Origin: Apium graveolens | Taxonomy: Eukaryota > Streptophyta > Magnoliopsida > Apiales > Apiaceae | NCBI RefSeq assembly: GCF_009905375.1 | Contig: NC_133655.1 | Span: 35,255,761-35,319,760, forward strand | Direction of reading: 5' to 3' | DNA length: 64,000 nucleotides | Shown: one piece after another, positions 10,552 to 20,884 of the stretch | Position numbering within the stretch: the stretch's first letter is position 1 | How the letters are laid out: each line of letters starts with the position of its first letter | The notes under the pieces: model-generated | What the model was told of the DNA's origin: nothing | Database searches by the model: none | The model's input: the letters and a program-made list of their open reading frames with translations, nothing else | Position numbers and translations under genes: made by a program

Positions 10552-12450
10552 ATGGCGAGAACACGGAGAACAATTAGAGCTCTAGAGGAAGGAACACCAT
10601 CAGAGACAACCCAGGTGATTTCGTCAACCGTGGAGGTTCCTCCCCATTCAACTTATGCATCTACTCAGGGGGAAACCCAGATAGGGGCAACTCAACCTCA
10701 GCCACAAGGGACAACTCCCCCGACTATTCAAGGTACGAATCCTCAAGTTCAACAAGTACATATACCTATGAATTCTCGACCCGTCGGGTATGAATATTCA
10801 ACTATTGTTACTACTAACCCCCCTTATGGGATGCCCCTTCACCCTTAGGTTGGAGGAAGCGGATATGCTGGGCGAAGCGAAGCAAGAGGGCAGTCACCCC
10901 CCTATATACGAGGTTTGGCTCCTATCCCTGAGGATCGGGAATTTTCTGGTCCTTACACTGAGAGAGACTCCGAATCTTCGGATGATGAAGTGGCCCCGAG
11001 AAGGAGGCGTCCTGGAAAAGAGCCAATGGCGGATGGAAGGCAACACCCCCAAAACACCCCAGGGGCGAATCCCCAAGAAGTGCAGGAAAGGATCAGGGCT
11101 CATGAGACTGAAATCCAAAGGCTGAGGCGTGATTTGAAGGCTCACCAGGCCACCAGACCCCAGATACCTCATAGGGGGAGAAATCCTCCTCCTGTCATAG
11201 ACCTGGATGGTCCGGTACGAAGAAGGGATGTTGTCCCAAGAACTGATCCAAGCAATCTCCTTCCCCTTGGAGATCCTGATGATCCAACTCCACCCTTCAC
11301 AGAAGAGATAATGAATGCCCATATCTCAAGGAAATTCAAGATGGCCACTATCAAAGCCTATGATGGCACGGGAGACCCCGCTAATCATGTTAGGACATTC
11401 TCTAATGCACTGCTGCTGCAACCCGTGAATGATGCTATAAAGTGTCGGGCCTTCCCTCAAACCCTGTCGGGTATGGCTCAAAGATGGTACAGTCGCCTAC
11501 CCCCAAACTCTATTGGATCATTCAGAGAATTAAGTCAGGCTTTTATTAAGCAATTCATCAGTGGAAGAGTCCATGAGAAAAGTTCAGCATCTCTTATGAG
11601 TCTTGTGCAGAGAGCTAAGGAATCCTTGAGAGATTACCTGAATCGTTTCACAAAGGAGGCTTTAAAAGTCCGGGACCTTGATGATAAGGTAGCCATGATA
11701 GTACTGCAACAAGGAACTAGGGACGAGTTTTTTAAGATGTCCTTGGCCAAACGTCCCCCTGAAAGCATGTTGCAGCTCCAAGAGAGGGCAGGGAAGTATA
11801 TCAAGGTTGAAGAAAGTATGAGGAAGACCGTAGTAAGTAATGAGCCCACTGGAGGCAAGAAGCAGAAAACTGATTTAGAATATATTGCAAAGGACAAATA
11901 TCCTAGAACCGAACAAAATCCTGATTCAACCCCCAAGAAGGGAGGACCTGGGCAAAAGTTCACTGAATACGCTAAGCTGAATGCTTCTAGAAGTCAGATT
12001 TTGATGGAGATTGAGAAAGATAGAGATATTCGCTGGCCTAAGCCTTTAAAGGCTGATCCCGCCAAGCTAGATAAGAGCAAGTATTGCAGGTTTTACAAAG
12101 ATGTTGGCCATGACACCGATGAGTGTAGGCAATTAAAAGATGAAATTGAGTTTTTGATTCGAAAAGGAAGATTGAACAAGTATACTGGAGATGGAGGGGA
12201 CAGAAACAATAATGGAAGGAAGAACTTTGAAGATCGTAGGAGGGACCAAGACGATCAGGGGCGGAATCCCCAACCTAGAGGGCCGTTTATAAATGCAATT
12301 TTTGGAGGACCGCGACGCCCTCAAGGACCTGTGATAAACACGATCTTTGGAGGTCCAACTGCTGCTGGATTGTCCAAAAATTCCAGAAAGGCATATACTA
12401 GGGAGGTTATGCATATTATTGGAGAAGCCCCGAAGAGGGCCAGGACATAA
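10552..12450 (+). pseudogene. Tat1 gag with one in-frame amber stop
   Basis: The ATG at 10552 (MARTRRTIRALEEG) is 15 nt after the primer region. The frame stays the same through 12450 but is interrupted by TAG at 10846-10848, where CAG (Gln) is likely ancestral. After a long low-complexity N-terminus the Retrotrans_gag domain lies at about 11340-11860 (MATIKAYDGTGDPANHVRTF, FPQTLSGMAQRWYSRLPPNS, SLRDYLNRFTKEA). A knuckle-like YCRFYKDVGHDTDECRQLKDE lies near 12090. It ends at TAA 12448-12450, with protease following in the same frame. Confidence 0.85.
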
Positions 12451-13257
12451 GTAACATTGGCTTTTGATGATTCCGACCTAGAGGGTGTGAAGTTTCCCCA
12501 TGACGACCCGCTGGTCATAACACCGATAATAGGAAATAGCCCGGTTAAAAGGGTCCTTGTGGATAATGGTGCTTCTGTGGATATCTTGCTCCACGACACC
12601 TTTCTAAGGATGGGGTATAACGACTCCCAGTTGACACCAACCGACATGCCGATATATGGATTTGCTGAAGTAGAATGTCATGTGGAAGGGATAATCAAAT
12701 TGCCGACCACCATAGGTACGGAACCAAGGCAAGCAACGCAGATGCTGGATTTTGTGGTGGTAAAGGCTAGTTCAACTTATAATGCTATCATGGGGAGAAC
12801 AGGGATACATGCCTTCAAGGCAGTCCCCTCTTCCTACCATTCAGTCATGAAGTTTCCCACCCGAAACGGGATTGGAGAAGAGAGAGGAGATCAAAAAATG
12901 GCTAGAAGCTGTTATGTGGCCTCTTTGAGAGCAGATGGAGTCGGGGGGCAGGTTCTTCCTATTGAAGATATGGATGTTCGAGAAAATGACGAGAATAGAG
13001 GAAGGCCAGCAGAAGAATTGGTTTCGGTTCCTTTAGACCCCGAGAATCCTAAGAGGATGACTTTCATTGGAGCCACATTAGAGGAGCCCCTTAGAGGGAA
13101 GTTAGTGAAATTTTTGCAAGAAAATAGTGATGTGTTTGCATGGTCAGCAGCTGATATGCCAGGCATAGATCCGGAGTTAATTAGTCACAAGCTAAACGTA
13201 GATCCAAGCCGGAAGACAGTGAAACAAAAGAAAAGAAATTTTGCCCCGGAAAGATAA
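12451..13257 (+). pseudogene. Tat1 aspartic protease and start of RT
   Basis: In the same frame as gag after a single TAA, so gag and pol may have been one reading frame separated by a stop. The protease active site is VLVDNGASVDIL (about 12550-12585): DNG replaces the usual DSG/DTG, and element C has DNG too. Flap and C-terminal parts follow (ASSTYNAIMGRTGIHAFKAV, near 12770). The RT N-terminal leader (DVFAWSAADMPGIDPELISH) lies near 13130. It ends at TAA 13255-13257, probably a CAA to TAA change. The protease would cut the Gag-Pol polyprotein. Confidence 0.8.
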
Positions 13258-15385
13258 GAGGCTATAAAACAGGAAGTAGAAAAACTCTTAGAGGCTGGTT
13301 TCATTGAGGAGATTCAATTTTTCGGAGTGGTTAGCAAACCCTGTAATGGTGAAGAAGGCTAATGGAAAGTGGATGATGTGTATAGACTTCACTGATCTGA
13401 ATGATGCATGCCCCAAAGACTGTTTTCCGCTGCCTAGAATTGATACTTTGATTGATGCCACTGCTTGACATGAGATGCTGAGTTTCATGGATGGATTTAG
13501 CGGATACAACCAGATCAAAATGCATAAGGATGACATTCCAAAGGTATCATTTATCACTGACTTTGGTGTTTATTATTATCTTGTTATGGCGTTTGGTCTC
13601 AAGAATGCAGGAGCCACCTATTAAAGGTTGGTGAATAAAATTTTTAAGGATCTTATTGGTAAGACTATGGAAGTCTATGTTGATGACATGTTAGTCAAGA
13701 GTCTAGTAAAGACTGATCATATAACCCATTTGAGGGAAGCTTTTGAGGTCCTGAGGTACCACAAGATGATGTTGAATCCTACGAAGTGTGCTTTCGGAGT
13801 AGGATCTGGAAAATTCTTGGGACTGATGGTCTCAAAGAGGGGAATTGAGGCTAACCCGGATAAAATAAAGGCGATCCTGGACATGGAACCACCAAAAACT
13901 GTCAAGGATGTTCAAAAGCTCACAGGAAGGGTTGCTGCGCTAGGACGATTCATCTCCAAGTCGGGAGACAAGTGTTTGTCATTCTTCAAGTCACTAAAGA
14001 GCATCAAAGACTTTGTATGGAGTGAGGAAAACCAGAAGGCATTTGAAGAGTTAAAGAAGTATATGGCCCAGGCCCCGTTGTTGGCCAAGCCAGTTCTGAG
14101 TGAAGTTTTATTCTTGTACTTGGCTGTTTCAGAGAGCGCCTTGAGCGCAGTGTTGGTTAAGGAGGAGCTAAAAGTCCAGAAACCCGTGTATTATATCAGC
14201 AAAATTCTGCATGGTGCTGAATTAAATTATTCAACTATTGAGAAATTTGCTCTAGCCTTGGTAATGGCTTCAAGAAAACTGCGTCCTTACTTTCAGGCTC
14301 ATCAGATTGAGGTGCTAACGAATCAGCCACTGAGAAATATCATTCACAGTCCCAAGGCAAATGAGAGATTGATTAAGTGGGCAATAGAGTTGGGAGAGTT
14401 CGATCTCAAGTATAAGCCACGTACGACCATAATAGCCCAGGCACTAGCAGACTTCGTGGTGGAATGTACCATACCCAACCAAGAAGTCGGGGGGCAGGAA
14501 GATACCATACCTCAAGACAAGGGAGTCGATAATGGGGACAGAGAGAAGAATGATAAGGAGAAAGAATATTGGGTTCTCTATTTTGATGGAGCATCAAAAA
14601 CAAATTCCAGTGGAGCAAGGTTGGTTTTGCAAAGTCCTGATGGGTTCTTAATTGAGTATGCTATGAAGCTAGACTTCCCAACCACAAACAATGAGGCAGA
14701 GTATGAAGCCCTGATAGCTGGCCTTGGTCTAGCTGGGACACTTAGAGTCAAAAACTTAAAGGTCCGTGGAGACTCGAAGCTGATCATATCCCAGGTAAAG
14801 GGAGAATTTGAGGCAAGGGATGATACGATGGCTAAGTATGTCCGCCTAGTAAGGGCTGTGATGACCCAATTTAATGAATGCCTTGTTGAACACATTCCAA
14901 GGGAAGAAAAAGCTAAAGCAGATGCGCTATCAAAGTTTGCTTCATCTGAGATAGAAGAAAGTTCAGGAAGTGTGTACTTCCGTGTTTTGAAGACACGAAG
15001 CATAGATGTTAAGCTTGTGGCTCCTATAGGCCCGAGGACGTCCTTGATTGATCCCATTAAGGCTCATATTCAAACCGGTTGGTTGCCAAGCGATGCAACT
15101 AAAGCACGGAAGTTAATTGTTCGGGCACTAAGGTACTCTTTAATAGATGGGATTCTTTACAAAAGATCTTTCGTGATTCCCTACTTAAGGTGTCTCAGGC
15201 CCGATGAGGCACGCTTGGCTCTTGAGGAAGTGCATGAAGGTATTTATGGGCAACACTTGGGGGGCAGGGCCTTTGCTCATAAGATAACCCATTTAGGCTT
15301 CTATTGGCCAGAAATGATAGCTGATGCCAAAGAATATGTGAAGAAGTGTGATCGCTGTCAGAAGCATGCACCAGTTGTTAGATAA
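13258..15385 (+). pseudogene. Tat1 reverse transcriptase, RNase H and second RNase H
   Basis: The RT fingers and palm are damaged first: frameshift near 13318, TGA near 13467, TAA near 13622. From 13628 a 585-codon frame is open. It contains the RT catalytic YVDDMLVKS (near 13676), the RT connection and first RNase H (VLFLYLAVSESALSAVLVKE, KPVYYISKILHGAELNY), then a second RNase H (WVLYFDGASKTNSSGA near 14570, NNEAEYEALIAGLGLA near 14690, RGDSKLIISQVKGEF near 14770, EEKAKADALSKFAS near 14900). The zinc-binding start of integrase follows (HEGIYGQHLGGRA..., CDRCQKHAP). It ends at TAA 15383-15385, probably CAA to TAA. Confidence 0.85.
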
Positions 15386-16276
15386 CCCCCCGAGATGCTG
15401 ACCTCTATCAACTCGCCTATTCCCTTTGCTATTTGGGGGATGGATATTCTAGGGCCTTTCCCTATGGCCACAGCACAAAGGAAGTTTCTGATTGTAGCCA
15501 TTGATTATTTCACCAAGTGGATTGAAGCCAAGCCCTTGGCCAAAATCACAACTAAGCAGGTTGCACAATTCCTGTGGGAAAACATTATGTGCCGATATGG
15601 AATTCCCCGTATCCTCGTCACTGACAATGGAACACAATTCAACAATGAGGAATTCAAAAAGTATTGTGAAGAAAATGAAATTGAGTTACAGTTCACCTCT
15701 GTGGCTCACCCGCAAGCCAATGGGCAAGCGGAGGTAGCAAATCGGATAATACTGGATGGACTAAAGAAGAGGATCGAGAAGTCAAGAAATAATTGGGTGG
15801 ATGAAATACTTCCAATATTATGGGCCTACAGGACTACCTGTAGAGTCACGACAAGAGCAACTCCCTTTATGTTGGTATATGGGGCAGAAGCAGTTGTTCC
15901 AGTAGTGATATCACATTCCTCTCCAAGGATTCAGGCTTTCAATGCAGAAGAAAATGAAGAAGGGCAGAGGTTAGCCCTGGATTTAATCGATGAAGTGCGA
16001 GATAAGGCACATGCAAAGATAGTAGAATATCAGAAAAAGGCTTCATTCTACTACAACCTAAGGGTTAAAGAGAGGTTTTTCAAACAAGATGACCTAGCCT
16101 TGAGAAAGATAGAAGCTTCTGGTGTCGGACAAAAAGGAAAGCTTGCCCCGAATTGGGAAGGGCCGTACAAAGTCAAGAGCGTTCAAGGTAGAGGAACCTA
16201 CAAGCTGGAAACTATGGATGGTTTTGAAGTCCCGAGAACCTGGCATGCACAAAACCTGAAGGTTTACTATGTGTAA
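15386..16276 (+). pseudogene. Tat1 integrase core and C-terminus
   Basis: Same frame as the preceding segment after one stop. The DDE catalytic residues are visible: D in FAIWGMDILGPFP, D in LVTDNGTQFNN and E in NGQAEVANRII. The C-terminal GPY/F-like part (APNWEGPYKVKSVQGRGTYK) is present near 16150 and the protein ends shortly after, with no chromodomain, as in Tat. It would insert the element cDNA into chromosomes. Confidence 0.85.
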
Positions 16277-16613
16277 GATAGTCGAAGTACGATTCTTGCT
16301 TGTCATTATGACAAACAGGTTTAAAAGCACCTTGAAGCTTTACTTGCGTAGGACTTTATATTCTATTAGAGTTTACATTGTCAAGTTATTATTGATTAGG
16401 GTCGAACCCATGCTATGTAAGGACTTCGTATTAAAGAGTTTGAAATTATTTCTCAATCTAAGGATGCTTAAAGTTTAAGTGCATATTAAGTATTGTAAAG
16501 AAGAAAGAGGCAAATAAGGAAAACAGCATATCTAATATAGCCCTAAAGGGTAACAACTTCTGACATAAACTAAATTCACATATTGTCCCGAAAAAAGATA
16601 TACAAAAAAAAAC
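16277..16613. other. Tat1 spacer between integrase and the opposite-strand gene
   Basis: About 340 bp with no supported gene. The sense pol reading frame and the minus-strand gene end facing each other here, so both transcripts' 3' ends probably lie in or near this spacer. Confidence 0.5.
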
Positions 16614-18619
16614 TTAGGCCTCGGAAGGCTGAGATTCTTCGGAACCACTATCCGACGTCTCCTCGGACGTCTCAGTGGTCCCTTCAGAAGTCCCTGCACA
16701 GGTTCCATCAGAACTGCCTTCAGATGCTTTGGAGGATGTGGGAGACACTGGATTCTGAGGCGCAGCTCTTGGAGGCTTTTCCACCCTGATCTTCTTCGCA
16801 GCAGGCGCAGGGTCTTCTTCGGATGAAGCCTCCTCCTCCCCAGAGCTAAACTCCAGTTCCTTCCTCTTGTGGCCTGGACTTCCTGAAGGGCCGTCTTTGA
16901 TCATATCAGCTAGCTTGTTAGTAACGCCCCCAAGCTCCGGAACTCGCACAGGGCAAGGAAAGGAGGACTGCTCGAGGACCTCTGGAAAATCATCCTGGAT
17001 GGCCTCCACAGCAGCATCCCAGCCCTCTTTATAGCTAACTGGGTGAAGAAGGGCATCATGCTCCACCATCAAGTCTTTGAATTCCTGGGTATCCATCCAG
17101 CCGTCAAAGGCTTTGTCCTTCTGCGCCTTCAGAATAACATTTTCGGCCCGGGCCGTTTCCAGGTCAGAAGTGGAAGAGGCCAGTTGAGCTTCAAGGGCCT
17201 CTATTCTTTGGTTGGCCTCCTCCAACTTCTTGTTAGCATCTTCCAGGCCAACCTTCCAAGCCTTAGCTTGGTGAATTGCCCCTTGGAAATGGGCGTTAGC
17301 CTGCAAGAGAAGCAGCAAAAGTATGAGAAAAGAAACATGAAAATGCAAGTATAAAGGGCATAGGTAAAGGACGTACCGTCGCCAGAGCCTGGGCTCCAAA
17401 AAGCTCATTCCCCTCTAAGTCCTGTTGAAGGACAAAGTCTTGATAGTCCACCGGGGAGATGGAATGCTTAGACCATTCCTTGGACAGCGCCGTGCTGCCC
17501 ACGATTGAATCCTTGCCCCGAATCCCCCAAGCAGGTTGAAAATAGGCCCCTGGCCTCTGCTTGGTGCGCAAAACTTGGTTGGGGCCTTCCTCGCTTGGCT
17601 CCGTTGCCTGGAGGAGGAACTCAGGGAAGCGGTCACCAAGGCGAGGGTCTTTAAAGACCTTCCCATCCCTCTTCATCCTGGTTGTCTCCAGGTCCTTAGG
17701 CTTGGTAGCCTCCTCAATCTTCTCAGCCACTGCAACAAACGAAGTCAGTTGAAAAATCAATGGAATAGAAAATGAAGGAAATAAAAAGGAGGTAAGAAAG
17801 GGAACTTACTTTTCTTATGAACGGGCGAGAGGCCGCGTTCTACCAGGACGGTCTCCCGGATAAGGTCCCAAGAATGGGAAGTCCCATTATCTTGCGTAAG
17901 GAGGTTGAAAGCTCTAGCCTCCTCCTCAGACAAAGTTATATCATTTGGGCTTCCATCCACGGCCAGCCCGAAGGACGATCGAAACAGGGAGCCCCAGTCT
18001 CCACCTTCCCAAACAATGAACAAAAAATCTTTCTTCCACCCCAAGTTGTTGTCGGGGATGGACTTCCCATTCACGATATGGGGAATAGTGGGGCACTGGT
18101 TTAGAGAAACCCAACCCGGACTTTTATCAGGGTTGTTCTTGAACTGAAAAATCTTTCTGAAGACAGCGATAGAAGTGGGGACATTGTGCTTGGCGCATTG
18201 CGACATATAGCACAGAATGAGCCTCCAAGAATTAGGGGGAGTTGGCAAGGGCTGATGCCCATATCAGCCAGTAACAAATGAATGAATGGATGAAAAGGGA
18301 GTCTAATACCTGCCCTTAGAGTATCCCTATAGACGCATAGCGCGTCCTTTTTCCACTGACAGGCCCTGTCGGCCGGACCTGCAAGAACCAGTTTAAAAGG
18401 TTCCTTGATTTTGAAGCAGCTGCTCAACTTTTCCAGCTCCTTGGGATCCCTTAAAGCACTAATATGATCGTGCGCGTCCAGATGCGCATCAGACGGGTAC
18501 TCGTCCCCTCGAGTATTGATCATGTCGATTAAAGAAGTGTACCTCGATCGGATAGGGAACTCATTGGACTTTCTAGCCACGTTCATCTTGGCCAAGCGAG
18601 TCATTTTCTTGTCAGCCAT
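16614..18619 (-). CDS. Antisense three-exon gene of Tat1 (Transposase_28-like domain plus coiled coil)
   Basis: On the strand opposite gag-pol. Exon 1 18619-17810 (ATG at 18617-18619, MADKKMTRLAKM), exon 2 17729-17377, exon 3 17300-16614. Donors are GTAAGT (17809) and GTACGT (17376); acceptors are TTGTTGCAG and CTCTTGCAG. All junctions keep frame. Exons sum to 1,850 nt; a 1-nt deletion near 18235 (after GISPCQLP) is the only break in about 617 codons. Exon 1 carries IRLPFHPFIHLLLADMGISP then NSWRLILCYM, the pattern of the 'putative gypsy type transposon' domain (Pfam Transposase_28). Exon 3 has a coiled coil (LEDANKKLEEANQRIEALEA), then YKEGWDAAVEAIQDDFPE and a Ser/Glu-rich tail. Function unknown; extra genes of this kind are reported in Tat elements. 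Confidence 0.75.
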
Positions 18620-18830
18620 CCGCAAAAAAGGACACATACAGGATATCTTAAAAGGGCACACAATAGAAAAATAGACGTGAAAAGAAAAAGGGAGGGATTT
18701 TACCTGAAGAAACGCTCCTCAAAAAGGCTTTGAGCTCCGACTTGCTCTTATTGCTCTGAGAATCTTAGCAGGAGGAGAAAGAAGAAAACTTAGAAATGAG
18801 AAGGTAAGGAGTAGTAGCCTCTCCTCAGTC

Positions 18831-18839
18831 CTTTATATA
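18831..18839 (-). promoter_or_regulatory. TATA box for the Tat1 antisense gene
   Basis: On the minus strand this reads TATATAAAG, about 210 nt upstream of the exon 1 ATG, within AT-rich DNA. It is the only good TATA box in the right place and suggests the gene has an internal promoter independent of the LTR. A GTAAAA donor-like site near 18704 leaves room for a 5' UTR intron. Confidence 0.5.
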
Positions 18840-18954
18840 AGAGGAAAAGGAAGTTGAAGGGACGAAAGCCCATTAAGGACAAATGCCCATGGGAAAAAGC
18901 CCAGAAAAAGGAATATTCCAGAATATTCCTAGGAATTCTAGAGGATTCTAAACA

Positions 18955-19150
18955 GGAAAAAACCCAATAAAAGAGGCCCAGTAAGATTTGGAAAAGCCCA
19001 ATAAAAGAGGCCCATTAAGATTTGGAAAAGCCCAATAAAAGAGGCCCAGTAAGTTTTGGAAAAGCCCAATAAAAGAGGCCCAGTAAGATTTGAAAAAACC
19101 CAATAAGGCCCAATAAAGAAGGCCCGGCCCAAATCCAATTAGGATTTGGA
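18955..19150. repeat. 34-bp tandem repeat array (Tat1 3' region, zone 1)
   Basis: Four to five copies of a unit of about 34 bp reading GGAAAAGCCCAATAAAAGAG then GCCCAGTAAGATTT. The first copies are nearly identical and the last is decayed (AATAAAGAAGGCCCGGCCCA). Confidence 0.85.
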
Positions 19151-19194
19151 AAATACAATACCTTAAATTAAAGCCAAATGAAGAAGGCTAGTGG

Positions 19195-19850
19195 AAGACC
19201 AGGATTCAGGTCGTGAATCCTGCCCGAAAACTTTCGAACAGGCACCCGAAAATAACGGGTAAAAAAGACCAGGATTGAGGTCGAAATCCAGGTCGTGAAT
19301 CCTGCCCGAAAACTTTCGAACAGGCACCCAAAAATAACGGATAAAAAAGACCAGGATTCAGGTCGAATTCCAAGTCGTGGATCCTGCCCAAAATTTTTCG
19401 ACTAGACACACGAAAACAACGGAAATAATAGGACTGAATTGAGGTCGAAACTTCGACCAGGAATGAGGTCGAATAAACCAAGTATCTTTCAAGAATGGGG
19501 ATTAAAACCCAGGTCGAAGTTCGACTAGGATCCTGGTCGAATTCCAGGTCGTGGATCCTAGTCGAAATCCTTCGACCAGGAATCAAGAGAATCAAAGAAT
19601 TTTCGAACAAGATTCAGGTCGAAATTTCGACTAGAATCCTGGTCGAAATCCTAGTCGATAGGCTCAAGACCAGGAGCTAAAAAAGTGGGGGAGTTTTCGA
19701 CCTAGATCCAGGTCGAAAGTTTGACTAGGATCCTGGTCGAATTCCAGGTCGTGGATCCTAGTCGAATTCCTTCGACCAGGATGGCAAGGCTGACCCCTAT
19801 TTCGACTAGGATCCAGGTCGAAATTTCGACTAGGATCCTGGTCGAAAAAG
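19195..19850. repeat. Palindrome-rich GTCGAA/TTCGAC array (Tat1 3' region, zone 2)
   Basis: About 650 bp built from variants of CCAGGTCGAAATTTCGAC and TAGGATCCTGGTCGAA. Units contain GTCGAA facing TTCGAC and GGATCC palindromes, so single strands can fold into many short hairpins. A longer unit with CTTTCGAACAGGCACCCGAA is duplicated at 19200-19350. Confidence 0.85.
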
Positions 19851-19869
19851 GGCTGGAAATCTGAAAAAT

Positions 19870-20165
19870 CAGGAAATAAAGGATAAATCCCAAAAAGTTA
19901 GGGAGAAATCCCATAAAATTAGGGAAAAATCCAGAAATTAAGGGAAAAACCCGGAAAATTAGGGAAAATCCCAGAAAATTAGGGAAAAATCCAGAAATTA
20001 AGGGAAAAACCCGAAAAATCCCAGAAAATTAGGGAAAAATCCAGAAATTAAGGGAAAAACCCGGAAAATAAGGGAAAAATCCCAGAAAATTAGGGAAAAA
20101 TCCAGAAAATTAGGGAAAAATCCCGGAAATAAGGGAAAACTTCCTGGAAATTAAGATAATTCCTG
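19870..20165. repeat. About 20-bp AGGGAAAAATCC tandem array (Tat1 3' region, zone 3)
   Basis: Around 14 tandem units such as AATTAGGGAAAAATCCAGAA and AATTAAGGGAAAAACCCGGA with small length changes. It is purine-rich on the plus strand and lies just upstream of the purine tract and 3' LTR. Tandem repeats in the 3' untranslated region of Tat elements are known to be hypervariable and can seed satellites. Confidence 0.85.
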
Positions 20166-20296
20166 AATAAAGGGAAAATTCATTGTAAATGTGTAGGTCG
20201 CTCCACACTTTACGGAAAAACGAAACCCTGTAAGGGAACAAATAGACTTAACTTCTGCGAAACCTAATCAATATTTCCCAAAAGTTTGGGGGCAAA

Positions 20297-20879
20297 TGAT
20301 AGGGATAAATAAATTATGATAGTTTAATTAAATACTGCGTTAATTGTACAAGGTGTGGACTGCTAGGCCCAATAAGAAGATGTATGACATTCAGACCAGA
20401 AAGGTTAACATGCTGATCAGGCCTGATGGACCAGATCAGGCCTGATGGAACAAAGAAGGCCCAAAAACCCTGATTATTAATTAATTTCGTAATTAATTAA
20501 TAAGGGAAAAATCAGCTATTGAGAAGAGTCCCGATAAGGATATAAATCCTTACAGATTAGCCTCAAGGGGACCTAAAAGGATAAGGAATCAGTTTCCTAC
20601 TATCTAGGACTCCAAAGTCCATTCTAATTATGAGACTTGCCCACCAAGTCTCCTATACCAAGTCCAATTCAAGGACTCCCAACATCTATATAAGGGGCCT
20701 CACCCCACAGATCAGAACTACGTTTTTTGACTGGATCCTTGACAATCAGCAAGGTACGTAGGCATCTTGTTAAGGCAGATTGAGTCACGAAACACAAGAG
20801 CAGTCAAATCGAGCCTTAGAGCTCACGTTCCTTTTTATTAAATACAGCAAATAATAACCTTAGTATTTTATCCATAACA
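20297..20879 (+). repeat. Tat1 3' LTR
   Basis: Matches the 5' LTR. The purine tract TTTGGGGGCAAA (20285-20296) abuts it. Two perfect ATCAGGCCTGAT palindromes lie 19 nt apart near 20417. Followed by the target duplication aaatc (20880-20884). Confidence 0.9.
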
Positions 20880-20884
20880 AAATC

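Larger units (their letters stand above)
9939..20879 (+). mobile_element. Tat-lineage Ty3/Gypsy element 'Tat1', full-length
   Basis: A 10.9-kb element with LTRs 9939-10517 and 20297-20879 (579 and 583 bp, about a dozen substitutions plus small indels) and exact duplication aaatc (9934-9938, 20880-20884). Order: LTR, primer site, gag, protease-RT-RNase H-second RNase H, integrase, then a gene on the opposite strand, three tandem-repeat zones, purine tract and LTR. A second, archaeal-like RNase H before integrase, no chromodomain, and extra genes plus tandem repeats in a long 3' region are hallmarks of the Tat clade. It is the youngest layer of the nest. Confidence 0.9.

Noticed and set aside
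19195..19850. CRISPR-like spaced repeats
   Set aside because: Units overlap, vary in length and lack unique spacers of uniform size; they sit inside a plant LTR retrotransposon.
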